Counted from the stretch's first letter, positions 37,232 to 45,590 are shown. The stretch: 64,000 nt of DNA from Hyphomicrobiales bacterium (GCA_027489535.1 JAIXZO010000001.1:248001-312000); one strand, 5' to 3'. Notes: generated by a model from the letters alone, not told the origin. Numbers and translations are program-made.

Positions 37232-37561
37232 ATGGCCGCCATTCTTGCCGCACTGGACGACGCAAAGGCCGAGGAAACGGTGGTGATCGACCTCACCGGC
37301 AAAACCGCGCTCGCCGACGCGATGATCGTGACGTCGGGCCGCTCCAACCGTCACGTCGGGTCCATCGCGGACCGCGTGATCGAAATGCTCAAGACCGAAG
37401 GCCGCAAGGACGTCCGCATCGAAGGCCAGCCGCATTGCGACTGGGTTCTCATCGATGCCGGAGACGTGATCCTGCACGTGTTCCGTCCGGAAGTCCGCCA
37501 GTTCTACAATCTCGAAAAGATGTGGAGCGGGGACAGGCCGGGCGAGCGCGCCGCGTCCTGA
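37232..37561 (+). CDS. rsfS: Ribosomal silencing factor RsfS (Iojap family)
   Basis: A 109-residue RsfS that binds L14 and blocks subunit joining in stationary phase. ILAALDDAKAEETVVIDLTG, the QPHCDWVLIDAGDVILHVF core and YNLEKMWSGD are canonical. The annotated ATG at 37232 has no visible Shine-Dalgarno. The frame is open upstream to 37127, and a CTG at 37151 has a perfect GAGGA seven bases before it, giving a possible 136-residue product. Follows nadD after 145 bases. Confidence 0.93.
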   Translation: MAAILAALDDAKAEETVVIDLTGKTALADAMIVTSGRSNRHVGSIADRVIEMLKTEGRKDVRIEGQPHCDWVLIDAGDVILHVFRPEVRQFYNLEKMWSGDRPGERAAS

Positions 37562-37573
37562 CGCGGGTCGCGG

Positions 37574-38053
37574 ATGCGCATCGCCGTCCTGGCCGTCGGA
37601 CGGGTCAAGGACGGACCGGAACGCGAGATCATCGCGCGCTATGTCGACAGGGCGCGGGCGTCCGGTCGCGCGCTGGGCTTCAGCGGTCCCGACATCGTCG
37701 AATTCGCTGAAAGCCGGGCCACGCGCCCCGAGGACCGCAAGGCCGAAGAGGCCCGCGGCTTCGTCGAGAAACTGGGCACGACGCGGCTCGTCGTCTTGGA
37801 CGAACGCGCCGCATCCCCTTCCAGCGAGGCGTTCGCGGACATGCTGCGCAAATGGCGCGATGCGGGCGACCGGGCCGCGTCCTTCGTCATCGGCGGAGCG
37901 GACGGACTCGATCCGGCCTTGCGTGCGCGCGCCGACGCGTCGCTGTCCTTCGGGGCGATGACCTTGCCGCATCAGATCGTGCGGCTGCTGATCGCCGAAC
38001 AAATTTACCGCGCGATGTCCATCATCGCCGGGCACCCGTATCATCGGGCGTGA
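37574..38053 (+). CDS. rlmH: 23S rRNA pseudouridine1915 N3-methyltransferase RlmH
   Basis: A 159-residue SPOUT methyltransferase. MRIAVLAVGRVKDGPEREI, the SAM-binding knot FVIGGADGLD and the C-terminal YHRA end are diagnostic. It methylates pseudouridine 1915 of 23S rRNA. Usual neighbour of rsfS; 12-base spacing suggests co-transcription. Confidence 0.96.
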   Translation: MRIAVLAVGRVKDGPEREIIARYVDRARASGRALGFSGPDIVEFAESRATRPEDRKAEEARGFVEKLGTTRLVVLDERAASPSSEAFADMLRKWRDAGDRAASFVIGGADGLDPALRARADASLSFGAMTLPHQIVRLLIAEQIYRAMSIIAGHPYHRA

Positions 38054-38064
38054 ACCGAATCGGG

Positions 38065-39405
38065 ATGCCCTCGTCGATGCGTTTCGGACGCTTCCTCTTC
38101 CTCTCCCTCCTGTCTTGGACCGTCTTTACGGCCGTCGCGGGCGCGCCCGCGCCTCTGCGCGCGCAAACCGCCGCGCCGGCCACCGCGCCGGAAAAGACCG
38201 CCCGGCAGATGGAGCTCGATGCGGTCGAGCAGGAACTGGTGAGCGGCGAGCAGGCGCGCGCGCGGCTCAAGGCCGAAATCGACATGCTGAAAAACGACCG
38301 CGCCAAGCTCGGCGAGCGCTTGGTGGAGGTCACCGGCCGCGTGCAGGCGACCGAAACGCGCGTGCGGGGCATCGAGACGCGTCTCGGCACGCTGGCCCAA
38401 ACGGAAAACGCCATCCGCCGTTCGCTGGAGACCCGGCGCGGCCTGATCGCCGAAGTGCTCGGCTCCTTGCAGCGCATGGGTCGCCGCCCGCCGCCGGCAT
38501 TGCTGGTGCGTCCCGAAGACATGCTCGACGCGGTGCGGAGCTCGATCCTGCTGGGCGCGGTGCTCCCCGAGCTGAAAACCGAGATCGAGGCGCTCGCCGG
38601 CGATCTCGGCGAACTGATCCGCCTGCGCACCCTCGCCACCGGCGAGAAGGAAGCGCTGGCCCGCGACTTGGCGTCGCTGGCGAAGGACCGCAGCGAGCTG
38701 GCCTTGCTGGTCGACGCACGCCGTCAGGAGATCGCCAAGCGCGAGGCGGGATTCGCCGAGGAACAGCAGCGCGGCGTCGCGCTGGCGGGGCGGGCGCAGT
38801 CGCTCCGCGACCTGCTCGGGCGTCTCGAAGGCGACGAACAGCTCAAGAGCCGCGCGCTGGCGGAAGAGCAGGCGGCCCGGAACGACCCGCGCATCGTGCA
38901 GTTGAGGGACCGAATCGCCGCGCTCTCGGGCAAGGATCCCGCCAAGCTCGCGCCGCGCGCCGCCTTCGCCGAATTGAAGGGTTCGCTGCCCATGCCCGTG
39001 TCCGGCGCATTGCTGCGCGGCTACAACGCGCCCGACGGCGTCGGCGGCACGCAGCGCGGTGTCGCGCTCGGCACCCGCGCCGGGGCCGTCGTCGCGTCGC
39101 CTGCGGACGGGTGGGTGGCCTTTGCAGGGCCGTTCCGCACCTACGGTCAACTCTTGATCGTGAATGCCGGAGGCGGCTACTATATCTTGCTTGCCGGGAT
39201 GGATCGGATCAACGTGTCCGTCGGGCAGTTCGTGGTTGCGGGCGAGCCCGTCGCGCAGATGGGCGATACCGCAAAGGCGGCGATCGCATCGGCCGGCGCG
39301 GATGCATCTCAACCTGTTCTTTACGTCGAGTTCCGCAAAGACGGGACTTCGATCGATCCCTCGCCCTGGTGGGCGTCCTCGCTGAACGAGAAAGTTCGTG
39401 GATGA
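38065..39405 (+). CDS. EnvC-like murein hydrolase activator with a degenerate LytM domain
   Basis: A 446-residue exported protein. A signal peptide (FLFLSLLSWTVFTAVAG) is followed by a long coiled coil (about 50-270) and a C-terminal M23/LytM domain (from about 325). The zinc ligands of active LytM peptidases are missing: the HxxxD position reads QRGVAL and the HxH position reads LYVEF. As in E. coli EnvC, the domain should activate cell-division amidases rather than cut peptidoglycan itself. Start is uncertain: GTG 38050 (overlapping rlmH), ATG 38065 or ATG 38077. Its stop overlaps the ctpA ATG by four bases. Confidence 0.88.
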   Translation: MPSSMRFGRFLFLSLLSWTVFTAVAGAPAPLRAQTAAPATAPEKTARQMELDAVEQELVSGEQARARLKAEIDMLKNDRAKLGERLVEVTGRVQATETRVRGIETRLGTLAQTENAIRRSLETRRGLIAEVLGSLQRMGRRPPPALLVRPEDMLDAVRSSILLGAVLPELKTEIEALAGDLGELIRLRTLATGEKEALARDLASLAKDRSELALLVDARRQEIAKREAGFAEEQQRGVALAGRAQSLRDLLGRLEGDEQLKSRALAEEQAARNDPRIVQLRDRIAALSGKDPAKLAPRAAFAELKGSLPMPVSGALLRGYNAPDGVGGTQRGVALGTRAGAVVASPADGWVAFAGPFRTYGQLLIVNAGGGYYILLAGMDRINVSVGQFVVAGEPVAQMGDTAKAAIASAGADASQPVLYVEFRKDGTSIDPSPWWASSLNEKVRG

Positions 39406-40712
39406 TGCGTAAGCTCTCGGTTCTCCTGTTCGGCGTCGCCCTCGGAGCGAGCGCCGCGACGATGGTGTCGGCGCCCGCCTTGTTCGCCAAGGCGACGGCG
39501 GCCCCGGGCGACCTCTATCGCCAGCTCAACCTGTTCGGCGACGTCTTCGAGAAGATCCGCACCGACTACGTCGAGAAGCCCGACGACGCGAAGCTGATCG
39601 AGGCGGCCATCAACGGCATGTTGCAGAGCCTCGATCCGCATTCGAGCTACATGGACACCAAGAGCTTCCGCGACATGCAGGTGCAGACGCGCGGGGAGTT
39701 CGGCGGCCTCGGAATAGAGGTCACCATGGAAGAGGGCCTCGTGAAGGTCGTCACCCCCATCGACGACACGCCCGCGGCGCGCGGCGGCGTCATGGCCGGC
39801 GACGTGATCGTCCAGATCGACGACGAGAACGTGCAGGGCCTCAGCCTCAATCAGGCCGTCGAGAAGATGCGCGGCCCGGTCAACTCCTCCGTCCGCCTCA
39901 AGATCGCCCGCAAGGGCGTGTCGGACACGGTCGACATCACGCTCGTGCGCGACACCATCCGCATCCGCGCGGTGCGCTTCCGCAACGAGGAAGACGTCGG
40001 CTACATCCGCATCACCCAGTTCAACGAGCAGACCTTCGAGAACCTGAAGACCGCCATCGACCAGCTCTCGAAGGAGATCCCGGCCGACAAGCTCAAGGGC
40101 TTCGTGCTCGACCTGCGCAACAATCCCGGCGGCTTGCTGGATCAGGCCATCTCGGTGTCGGACGCGTTCCTCGAGCGCGGCGAAATCGTCTCCACCCGCG
40201 GCCGCAACGCCGACGAGGCGCAGCGCTATGCGGCGCGTGCGGGCGATCTCAGCAAGGGCAAGCCGGTCGTCGTCGTCATCAACGGCGGCTCCGCCTCCGC
40301 GTCGGAAATCGTCGCGGGCGCGCTGCAGGACCACAAGCGCGCCACCGTCATCGGCACGCGTTCCTTCGGCAAGGGCTCGGTGCAGACCATCGTTCCGCTC
40401 GGCGGCAACGGCGCGCTGCGCATCACCACAGCCCGCTACTACACCCCCGCCGGCCGCTCGATTCAGGCCAAGGGCATCGAGCCGGACATCCAGGTGCTGC
40501 CGGACGTCCCCGCCGAGCTCAAGGGCAAGGACGAGACCAAGGGCGAGGCGGCGCTGCGCGGCCATCTCAAGAACGGCGAAGACGAGCGCGGCGGTTCCTC
40601 CGCCTATGTCCCGCCGGACCCGAAGAACGACAAGCAGCTGATCTACGCCTACGACCTGCTGCGCGGCAAAGTGAACGCCGCCGAAGCCAAGGCTGCCAAC
40701 AAGGCGAACTGA
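39402..40712 (+). CDS. ctpA: Carboxy-terminal processing protease CtpA (S41 family)
   Basis: A 436-residue periplasmic serine protease. Signal or anchor at about 3-28, a PDZ domain at about 95-180 (GGLGIEV, GVMAGDVIVQID), then the catalytic S41 domain with Ser299 in GGSASASEI and Lys324 in RSFGKGS forming the Ser-Lys dyad. Trims C-termini of envelope proteins and hydrolase regulators. Coupled by ATGA overlap to the EnvC-like gene, a conserved pair. A strong terminator follows. Confidence 0.96.
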   Translation: MMRKLSVLLFGVALGASAATMVSAPALFAKATAAPGDLYRQLNLFGDVFEKIRTDYVEKPDDAKLIEAAINGMLQSLDPHSSYMDTKSFRDMQVQTRGEFGGLGIEVTMEEGLVKVVTPIDDTPAARGGVMAGDVIVQIDDENVQGLSLNQAVEKMRGPVNSSVRLKIARKGVSDTVDITLVRDTIRIRAVRFRNEEDVGYIRITQFNEQTFENLKTAIDQLSKEIPADKLKGFVLDLRNNPGGLLDQAISVSDAFLERGEIVSTRGRNADEAQRYAARAGDLSKGKPVVVVINGGSASASEIVAGALQDHKRATVIGTRSFGKGSVQTIVPLGGNGALRITTARYYTPAGRSIQAKGIEPDIQVLPDVPAELKGKDETKGEAALRGHLKNGEDERGGSSAYVPPDPKNDKQLIYAYDLLRGKVNAAEAKAANKAN

Positions 40713-40738
40713 CGCCGCATCGGCTCGAACGCGATACG

Positions 40739-40766
40739 AAATGCCCGGCCCGCGCCGGGCATTTTG
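40739..40766 (+). terminator. Terminator after ctpA
   Basis: AATGCCCGGC and GCCGGGCATT form a 10-bp stem with a CCGC loop, followed by TTTT. It closes the long proA-to-ctpA gene run. Confidence 0.9.
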
Positions 40767-40913
40767 CATCTCGGCAGTCGCGGTTCCGCGCCCGCACGCC
40801 CTCCGCCGGTTGCCGTTACCGGTTTGTTAACCATGCGCGGTCAAAGATCGCATCGTGATTTGCCGGCCTATAAGTGGTGCGTACCGGTCCGACTCCGTCC
40901 CAAGAGGGCCTTG

Positions 40914-42005
40914 ATGCGTACCGCGCTCGACGATCTTTCCCGCCCCCTCGGCATGCCGTCCGGCGTCGAAAACAAGCCCGAGCGGTCCCGCGCCTGGCGC
41001 GTCGGCATCGTCGTCACCGTGTGCAGCGCGGCCCTGTTCACCGCAGCGGCGCTGCAGTGGCGCAAGCCCGAACCGCCGGTCCAGACCGCGGCCGTCGTCG
41101 AACCCGAACCGATCATCGATCTCGCGCCCCCGGTCGAGGACGATACGCCCGTCGTCCGCGCGGGCTATCCCCCGAACATGTCCGACATCACCGGCGCCGT
41201 CGCCGCGCGCACGCCGGCCCTGCTGTCGGCGGGTCTCGTCGAGACCGGCCGCTGGGGCCTGCTGCCGCGCATCGCGCTCGACGGCACCCGCCCCGGCGAC
41301 GCCTATGCCCGCCCCGCCGCCCTCGGCAGCGACACCCGTCCCCGCATCGCGATCGTGGTCGGCGGCCTGGGCCTCAACGACGCCGTCGGTCGCGAAGCCG
41401 CCGCCAAACTGCCCGCCGACGTCACCTTGGCCTTCGCGCCCATGGGCGAGGGCATCGATACGGCCGCCGACCGTCTGCGCATGCAGGGCCGCGAGATCTG
41501 GCTGCAATTGCCGATGGAGCCCCTCGACTACCCGATGACCGATCCGGGCCCGCGCACGCTGCTCACCTCGGCCGCCGCCAGCGCCAATCTGGACAACATG
41601 CATTGGTCGATGTCGCGCTTCACCGGCTATGCGGGCGTCATCAACTACAAGGGCGAGCGCATGCTTGTGCACGAGCCCGCATTGGCCCCGCTGCTCGCCG
41701 ACATCGCCGGGCGCGGCCTGCTGTTCGTCGAGGACGCGCCGCCCACCCGCTCCGTCGCGCCGACGATCGCGCGCAGCATCGGCCTGCGCAACGCCCGCTC
41801 CGACGTGTCGCTGGACGCGGAGGACCGCCCGGCCGCCATCGACGCCGCGCTTGCCAAATTGGAAGCGATCGCCAAAAAGAAGGGCGTCGCCGTAGGCACG
41901 GCGACGGCGCTGCCGGTGACCATCGACCGGTTGGCCGCATGGAGCAAAAAGCTCGAGGCCAAGGGCATCGTCCTGGTGCCGCTGAGCGCGGTGGCGCGTC
42001 GCTGA
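40914..42005 (+). CDS. Divergent polysaccharide deacetylase (YibQ/DUF610 family)
   Basis: A 363-residue inner-membrane-anchored protein. A short cytoplasmic N-terminus and one membrane helix (about 30-48) precede an acidic/proline linker and a NodB-like domain from about 145 ([42 protein letters not shown]). The family is a divergent deacetylase that often sits next to envC and ctpA in Gram-negative bacteria. The ATG at 40914 has GAGGG upstream. A TTAACCAT box lies 80 bases upstream. Confidence 0.88.
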   Translation: MRTALDDLSRPLGMPSGVENKPERSRAWRVGIVVTVCSAALFTAAALQWRKPEPPVQTAAVVEPEPIIDLAPPVEDDTPVVRAGYPPNMSDITGAVAARTPALLSAGLVETGRWGLLPRIALDGTRPGDAYARPAALGSDTRPRIAIVVGGLGLNDAVGREAAAKLPADVTLAFAPMGEGIDTAADRLRMQGREIWLQLPMEPLDYPMTDPGPRTLLTSAAASANLDNMHWSMSRFTGYAGVINYKGERMLVHEPALAPLLADIAGRGLLFVEDAPPTRSVAPTIARSIGLRNARSDVSLDAEDRPAAIDAALAKLEAIAKKKGVAVGTATALPVTIDRLAAWSKKLEAKGIVLVPLSAVARR

Positions 42006-42022
42006 GGCGCGGGGAGCGTCTT

Positions 42023-42547
42023 TTGGATCAGCGTCTTTCGGATCGGCCCGTGTCGGAGTTGCCCTACCGTCCCTGCGTCGGCGTCATGCTCGTCAACCGC
42101 GCGGGCCTCGTCTTCGTCGGCCGCCGCGTCGTCGAAGCCGGCCCCGAACATGTCGACGACACGCATTCCTGGCAGATGCCGCAGGGCGGCATCGATCCCG
42201 GCGAGGAGCCTCTGCCCGCGGCCCTGCGCGAATTGCGCGAGGAGACCAACGTCACCAGCGTCGCTTTGCTGGACGAAGTGCCCGAATGGCTCGCCTACGA
42301 CCTGCCCGACGACGTGGCGCGACAGGCGTGGAAGGGCAAATGGCGCGGCCAGACGCAAAAATGGTTCGCCTTCCGCTTCGAGGGCGACGACTCCGAAATC
42401 GACATCCACGAGCCCGCCGGCGCGCCGCATCCGGAATTCGACGCCTGGCGTTGGGAGAAGATGGAGCGGCTGCCCGAGCTGATCATCCCGTTCAAGCGCC
42501 CGGTCTACGAGAAGGTCGTCGCGGCCTTCCGGCCCTTCGCCGGCTGA
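42023..42547 (+). CDS. rppH: RNA pyrophosphohydrolase RppH (Nudix)
   Basis: A 174-residue Nudix hydrolase that removes pyrophosphate from RNA 5' ends and so triggers decay. The Nudix box [20 protein letters not shown] (with ETNV following) is complete, and [19 protein letters not shown] and WQMPQGGID are RppH traits. The TTG at 42023 has GGGGAG six bases upstream and is preferred; GTG at 42050 is the alternative. It follows the deacetylase by 17 bases. Confidence 0.93.
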   Translation: MDQRLSDRPVSELPYRPCVGVMLVNRAGLVFVGRRVVEAGPEHVDDTHSWQMPQGGIDPGEEPLPAALRELREETNVTSVALLDEVPEWLAYDLPDDVARQAWKGKWRGQTQKWFAFRFEGDDSEIDIHEPAGAPHPEFDAWRWEKMERLPELIIPFKRPVYEKVVAAFRPFAG

Positions 42548-42575
42548 GCGACGGCTTCCGGCCCGTCACGAACGG

Positions 42576-43496
42576 CTAGGCCGCCCGCAGCCGCCGCAGG
42601 GCCGCTCCGGCCCGTCCGTCCGCCGTCAGCAGCCCGAGCGCGATCAGCAGCGCCCCGGCGATCTGGTGCGCTTCCAAACGCTCCCCCAGCACCGCCACAC
42701 CCAGCATGATGGCCGTCGGCGGGATCATCAGCGTCACCAGCGACACGGCCGTCGCGCCCGCGCTCGCCAGCACGCGGAAGAACAGCTGATAGGCCACCGC
42801 CGTCGACAGCAGCCCCAGCCCCGCCACGCAGGCCAAGGCCGTGGCGCTCGGCACGGGCAGCGCCCAAGGCCGGTCGATCAGCAGCGAAAGCGGCAGCAAT
42901 ACGAGCGACGAGGCCGTCACCTGCCCGAAAGCCGTCTGCATCGGGTCCACGCCCATGCGGCGGAACCTCCGTCCGTAGATGTTCGACAGCGCGTAGGAGA
43001 AGGTCGCCCCGAGACAGGCGAGTTCCGCCGCCAGATGCGTGCCGAAGCCCACCCGGTCGAGGCCGATCAGCACGGCGACGCCCGCCACCCCGAGCACCAC
43101 GCCGGCCACCTTCGGCAGCGTCATCTTCTCGTCGCTCGTCAGCCCGTGCGCCACCAGCACCGTGAACAGCGGCGTCGTCGCGTTCAGCACGGAGGCGAGC
43201 CCCGCCCCGAGCGTCGTCTGCCCGTAGGCGATGAGCGTGAAGGGGACGACGTTGTTCAACAGCCCCATGCCGAGAAACGCGGTCCAGCTCGCGCGGCCGG
43301 CGGGCAGCGCCCGGCCGGTGATCTTCAGCATCGCGAACAACGCGGCGGAGGCCAGGGCGACGCGCTCGAGCGTCAGCGTCAGCGGCGGAATTTCCGCCAC
43401 TGCAAGGCGGTTGAACAAAAACGAGCCGCCCCACAGTACCGAGAGCAGCAGCAGGTTCGTCCAATCGCGCGAAGTCATCATCGGGGCGGCGTTCAT
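42576..43496 (-). CDS. EamA-family (DMT) transporter
   Basis: A 306-residue inner-membrane protein with ten hydrophobic segments in two EamA repeats (about 12-145 and 160-295). LWGGSFLFNRLAV near the N-terminus and LLSTAVAYQLFF in the second repeat are typical. A probable metabolite exporter of unknown substrate. Convergent with rppH (28 bases between stops) and downstream of carD, from which it is separated by a strong terminator. Confidence 0.88.
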   Translation of the reverse strand: MNAAPMMTSRDWTNLLLLSVLWGGSFLFNRLAVAEIPPLTLTLERVALASAALFAMLKITGRALPAGRASWTAFLGMGLLNNVVPFTLIAYGQTTLGAGLASVLNATTPLFTVLVAHGLTSDEKMTLPKVAGVVLGVAGVAVLIGLDRVGFGTHLAAELACLGATFSYALSNIYGRRFRRMGVDPMQTAFGQVTASSLVLLPLSLLIDRPWALPVPSATALACVAGLGLLSTAVAYQLFFRVLASAGATAVSLVTLMIPPTAIMLGVAVLGERLEAHQIAGALLIALGLLTADGRAGAALRRLRAA

Positions 43497-43567
43497 GCCC
43501 CCGCCTTACCCCGCCGCGCGCCGGCGCTCCACCCGAAACCTCCGCAGGGCGGCATTGATGCGGGCAC

Positions 43568-43596
43568 AAAAAAAGCCCGGCCGAAGCCGGGCTTTC
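43568..43596 (-). terminator. Terminator after carD
   Basis: On the minus strand AGCCCGGC-TTCG-GCCGGGCT is an 8-bp stem with a UUCG tetraloop followed by a run of seven Ts, a textbook intrinsic terminator 22 bases beyond the carD stop. Confidence 0.95.
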
Positions 43597-43618
43597 AAAT
43601 CGTGGCGGGAAGCGACGC

Positions 43619-44209
43619 TTACGCGGCTTCGTCCTGCTCTTCTTCGACGTCCTGATCGGCCTCGGCTTCGGCGGCGGCCGCCTTGTTGCGCTTGGGCGAC
43701 TTGGCGAGCTGCGTCTCGATCAGCTTGGCGGCTTCCGGCTCGGTCACGCGGTTGACCGCCGCGATCTCGCGCACCATGCGGTCGAGCGCGGATTCATACA
43801 GCTGCCGCTCGGAATAGGACTGTTCCGGCTGCGCTTCGGAGCGGTGCAGGTCGCGTACCACTTCGGCGATCGAGAGAATGTCGCCCGAATTGATCTTGGC
43901 CTCGTATTCCTGCGCGCGGCGCGACCACATGGTGCGCTTCACGCGGGCACGGCCGGCGATGGTCTCCATCGCACGTTCCACCATCGCCTCTTCGGCGAGC
44001 TTGCGCATGCCGACGGTCAGCGCCTTCGCGGTCGGAACGCGCAGCGTCATCTTGTCCTTCTCGAAGGCGATGACGAACAGCTCCAACTTGAAACCGGCGA
44101 CCTCCTGCTCTTCGATGGCAACGATCTGTCCCACGCCGTGTGCGGGATAGACGACGTATTCGCCCATCTTGAAGCCCTGACGCGTGGTCGTCTTCTTCGT
44201 GGTCGTCAT
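43619..44209 (-). CDS. CarD-family transcriptional regulator
   Basis: A 196-residue CarD/CdnL protein that binds RNA polymerase beta and stabilises open complexes, chiefly at rRNA and stress promoters. The N-terminal RNAP-interaction domain starts at about 13 (FKMGEYVVYPAHGVGQI) and the helical DNA-binding domain spans about 75-165. A low-complexity Ala/Glu/Asp tail ends it. The ATG at 44209 gives MTTTKKTTTRQGFKMGEY; the longer frame upstream is leader, containing the promoter and a hairpin. Confidence 0.93.
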   Translation of the reverse strand: MTTTKKTTTRQGFKMGEYVVYPAHGVGQIVAIEEQEVAGFKLELFVIAFEKDKMTLRVPTAKALTVGMRKLAEEAMVERAMETIAGRARVKRTMWSRRAQEYEAKINSGDILSIAEVVRDLHRSEAQPEQSYSERQLYESALDRMVREIAAVNRVTEPEAAKLIETQLAKSPKRNKAAAAEAEADQDVEEEQDEAA

Positions 44210-44267
44210 AATGCTCGTGCTCTCCGCCCTTCCGGCCGCAGGCTGAACCCCGGCCGACACAAACACA

Positions 44268-44290
44268 CGGGCGATCACGAGGATCGCCCG
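44268..44290 (-). promoter_or_regulatory. Perfect hairpin in the carD leader
   Basis: CGGGCGATC (44268-44276) and GATCGCCCG (44282-44290) are perfect 9-bp arms around five bases, 59-81 bases before the carD ATG and inside the predicted 5' leader. Possible operator or RNA structure for autoregulation. Confidence 0.5.
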
Positions 44291-44436
44291 ACCCGCAGGC
44301 TCAGTCATATCCGGTGGCGCGAACCCGCATCGCCGTATCGTGGAACGCAATGTCCCCCCGGAAAAAAGCTCCGGATACGATGCCGTGAAGCATGGGAGGG
44401 ACGTCGGGCCGCGCGAAAACTCGACTGAACAAGGCC

Positions 44437-44464
44437 AATATAACAGAAAAATCTGAAATTTCAA
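44437..44464 (-). promoter_or_regulatory. Strong candidate carD promoter
   Basis: On the minus strand TTGAAA (44464-44459), 16 bases, TATATT (44442-44437), in the most AT-rich stretch of this part. Transcription would begin about 220 bases before the carD ATG. Confidence 0.6.
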
Positions 44465-44539
44465 AAGGAATGCGCATGACGACGCCCGATGCCGGTCGAT
44501 TTGCGCTCCCGACATGGCTCGGCCGCTGCGGTGTCGTCC

Positions 44540-44580
44540 GTCCTTCGAGACGCGCGCAGGCGCGCTCCTCAGGATGAGGG
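44540..44580. repeat. Family A palindromic repeat
   Basis: Inverse orientation: starts GTCCTTCGAGACG, variable GC stem, ends CTCCTCAGGATGAGGG. First element of the repeat cluster that fills the carD-fdxA spacer; it lies upstream of the carD promoter. Confidence 0.85.
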
Positions 44581-44619
44581 CACTCGGGAAACTGCAGGAT
44601 GAGAAGGCCCTTCAGGAAA

Positions 44620-44659
44620 CCTCATGGTGAGGAGGCGCGAAGCGCCGTCTCGAACCACG
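44620..44659. repeat. Family A palindromic repeat
   Basis: CCTCATGGTGAGGAGGCG to GTCTCGAACCACG; virtually identical to the copies at 44833 and 45168. Confidence 0.88.
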
Positions 44660-44712
44660 CTTCGCCCATTCCTTAGGATGAGGGCGGGTCTGGAGGCGTG
44701 CATCGCTCCCGC

Positions 44713-44805
44713 GTGTCATCCCGGCCGAAGCGCCGGGACCCGGTCTTGTTCCACAATGCCCGCAAGCCTGGGTCCCGGGTCGGCTCACGCCGCCCGGGAT
44801 GACAC
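44713..44805. repeat. Family B palindromic repeat
   Basis: GTGTCATCCCGGCCGAAGCG to GCCCGGGATGACAC, closely similar to 45051-45143 and 34794-34893. Terminal inverted repeats of about 12 bp with an internal pair of CCGGGACCC / GGGTCCCGG arms, so the whole element can fold into one long stem. Confidence 0.88.
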
Positions 44806-44832
44806 CAAGGGTCGCCGGCAATCCTGATAAGC

Positions 44833-44872
44833 CCTCATGGTGAGGAGGCGCGAAGCGCCGTCTCGAACCACG
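44833..44872. repeat. Family A palindromic repeat
   Basis: CCTCATGGTGAGGAGGCG to GTCTCGAACCACG, same orientation as the copy at 44620. Confidence 0.88.
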
Positions 44873-44907
44873 CGGTCCCTCGCCGACCGCCGTCTGCCAC
44901 CCTCTTC

Positions 44908-45030
44908 CGTCATTGCGAGGAGCGCAGCGACGCGGCAATCCAGAGCCGCGCGTCGAAGGTCTTACGTCGCCCCATCGTGGTAAACCGGCAACCGTCGGCT
45001 GGATGGCTTCGCTCCCGCTCGCAGCGACGG
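44908..45030. repeat. Family C repeat (inverted pair)
   Basis: Left part CGTCATTGCGAGGAGCGCAG followed by CGACGCGGCAATCCAG; right part CTGGATGGCTTCGCTCCCGC followed by TCGCAGCGACGG in inverse sense. This matches a well-known dispersed intergenic motif of Hyphomicrobiales (GTCATTGCGAG...CAATCCAG). Single copy in the window. Confidence 0.75.
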
Positions 45031-45050
45031 AATCACGGTTCCACCCGCTC

Positions 45051-45143
45051 GTGTCATCCCGGCCGGAGCGCCGGGACCCAGGCTTCTTCCGCGATGCCCG
45101 CAAGCCTGGGTCCCGGGTCGGCTCACGCCGCCCGGGATGACAC
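45051..45143. repeat. Family B palindromic repeat
   Basis: GTGTCATCCCGGCCGGAGCG to GCCCGGGATGACAC, the closest relative of 44713-44805 in length and sequence. Confidence 0.88.
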
Positions 45144-45167
45144 CGAGGGCCGCCGGCTACCGTTTGA

Positions 45168-45228
45168 CCTCATGGTGAGGAGGCGCGAAGCGCCGTCTCG
45201 AACCACGAACCACGAACCACGAACCACG
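45168..45228. repeat. Family A palindromic repeat with tandem AACCACG tail
   Basis: CCTCATGGTGAGGAGGCG to GTCTCGAACCACG, then the 7-bp unit AACCACG repeated four times in all (45201-45228). The tail ends 23 bases before the fdxA stop. Confidence 0.85.
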
Positions 45229-45251
45229 CTCGAAACCCGGCAGCCTTGCGG

Positions 45252-45590
45252 TCAGTCGCCTTGGCCGGGCTCCGGGGAGAAGTATTTCTCGAATTTTCCG
45301 TCCTCGCCGTCATGCTCCTTCGCATCCGGCTCGGCGTCGCGCTTGATCGTGATGTTGGGCCAGCTCTTCGCGTAGTCGGCGTTCAGCTTCAGCCACTTTT
45401 CCAAGCCCGGCTCGGTGTCCGGCTTGATCGCCTCGGCGGGGCATTCAGGCTCGCAGACGCCGCAATCGATGCATTCGTCGGGATGGATGACGAGCATGTT
45501 GTCGCCCTCGTAGAAACAATCCACGGGGCAGACTTCCACGCAGTCCATGTACTTGCACTTGATGCAGTTCTCTACGACGACGTACGTCAT
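45252..45590 (-). CDS. fdxA: 7Fe ferredoxin FdxA
   Basis: A 112-residue [3Fe-4S][4Fe-4S] ferredoxin. Cys9, Cys17 and Cys50 would hold the 3Fe cluster and Cys21, Cys40, Cys43 and Cys46 the 4Fe cluster, exactly one residue offset from Azotobacter FdI; the extra Cys12 and Cys25 are also conserved. Low-potential cytoplasmic electron carrier. Lies between the S4-domain gene and the repeat cluster, in the usual rhizobial S4-fdxA-carD neighbourhood. Confidence 0.95.
   Translation of the reverse strand: MTYVVVENCIKCKYMDCVEVCPVDCFYEGDNMLVIHPDECIDCGVCEPECPAEAIKPDTEPGLEKWLKLNADYAKSWPNITIKRDAEPDAKEHDGEDGKFEKYFSPEPGQGD

Noticed and set aside
44540-45228. CRISPR array
   Set aside because: Repeats are of three different kinds, palindromic and irregularly spaced, with no uniform spacers and no cas genes.
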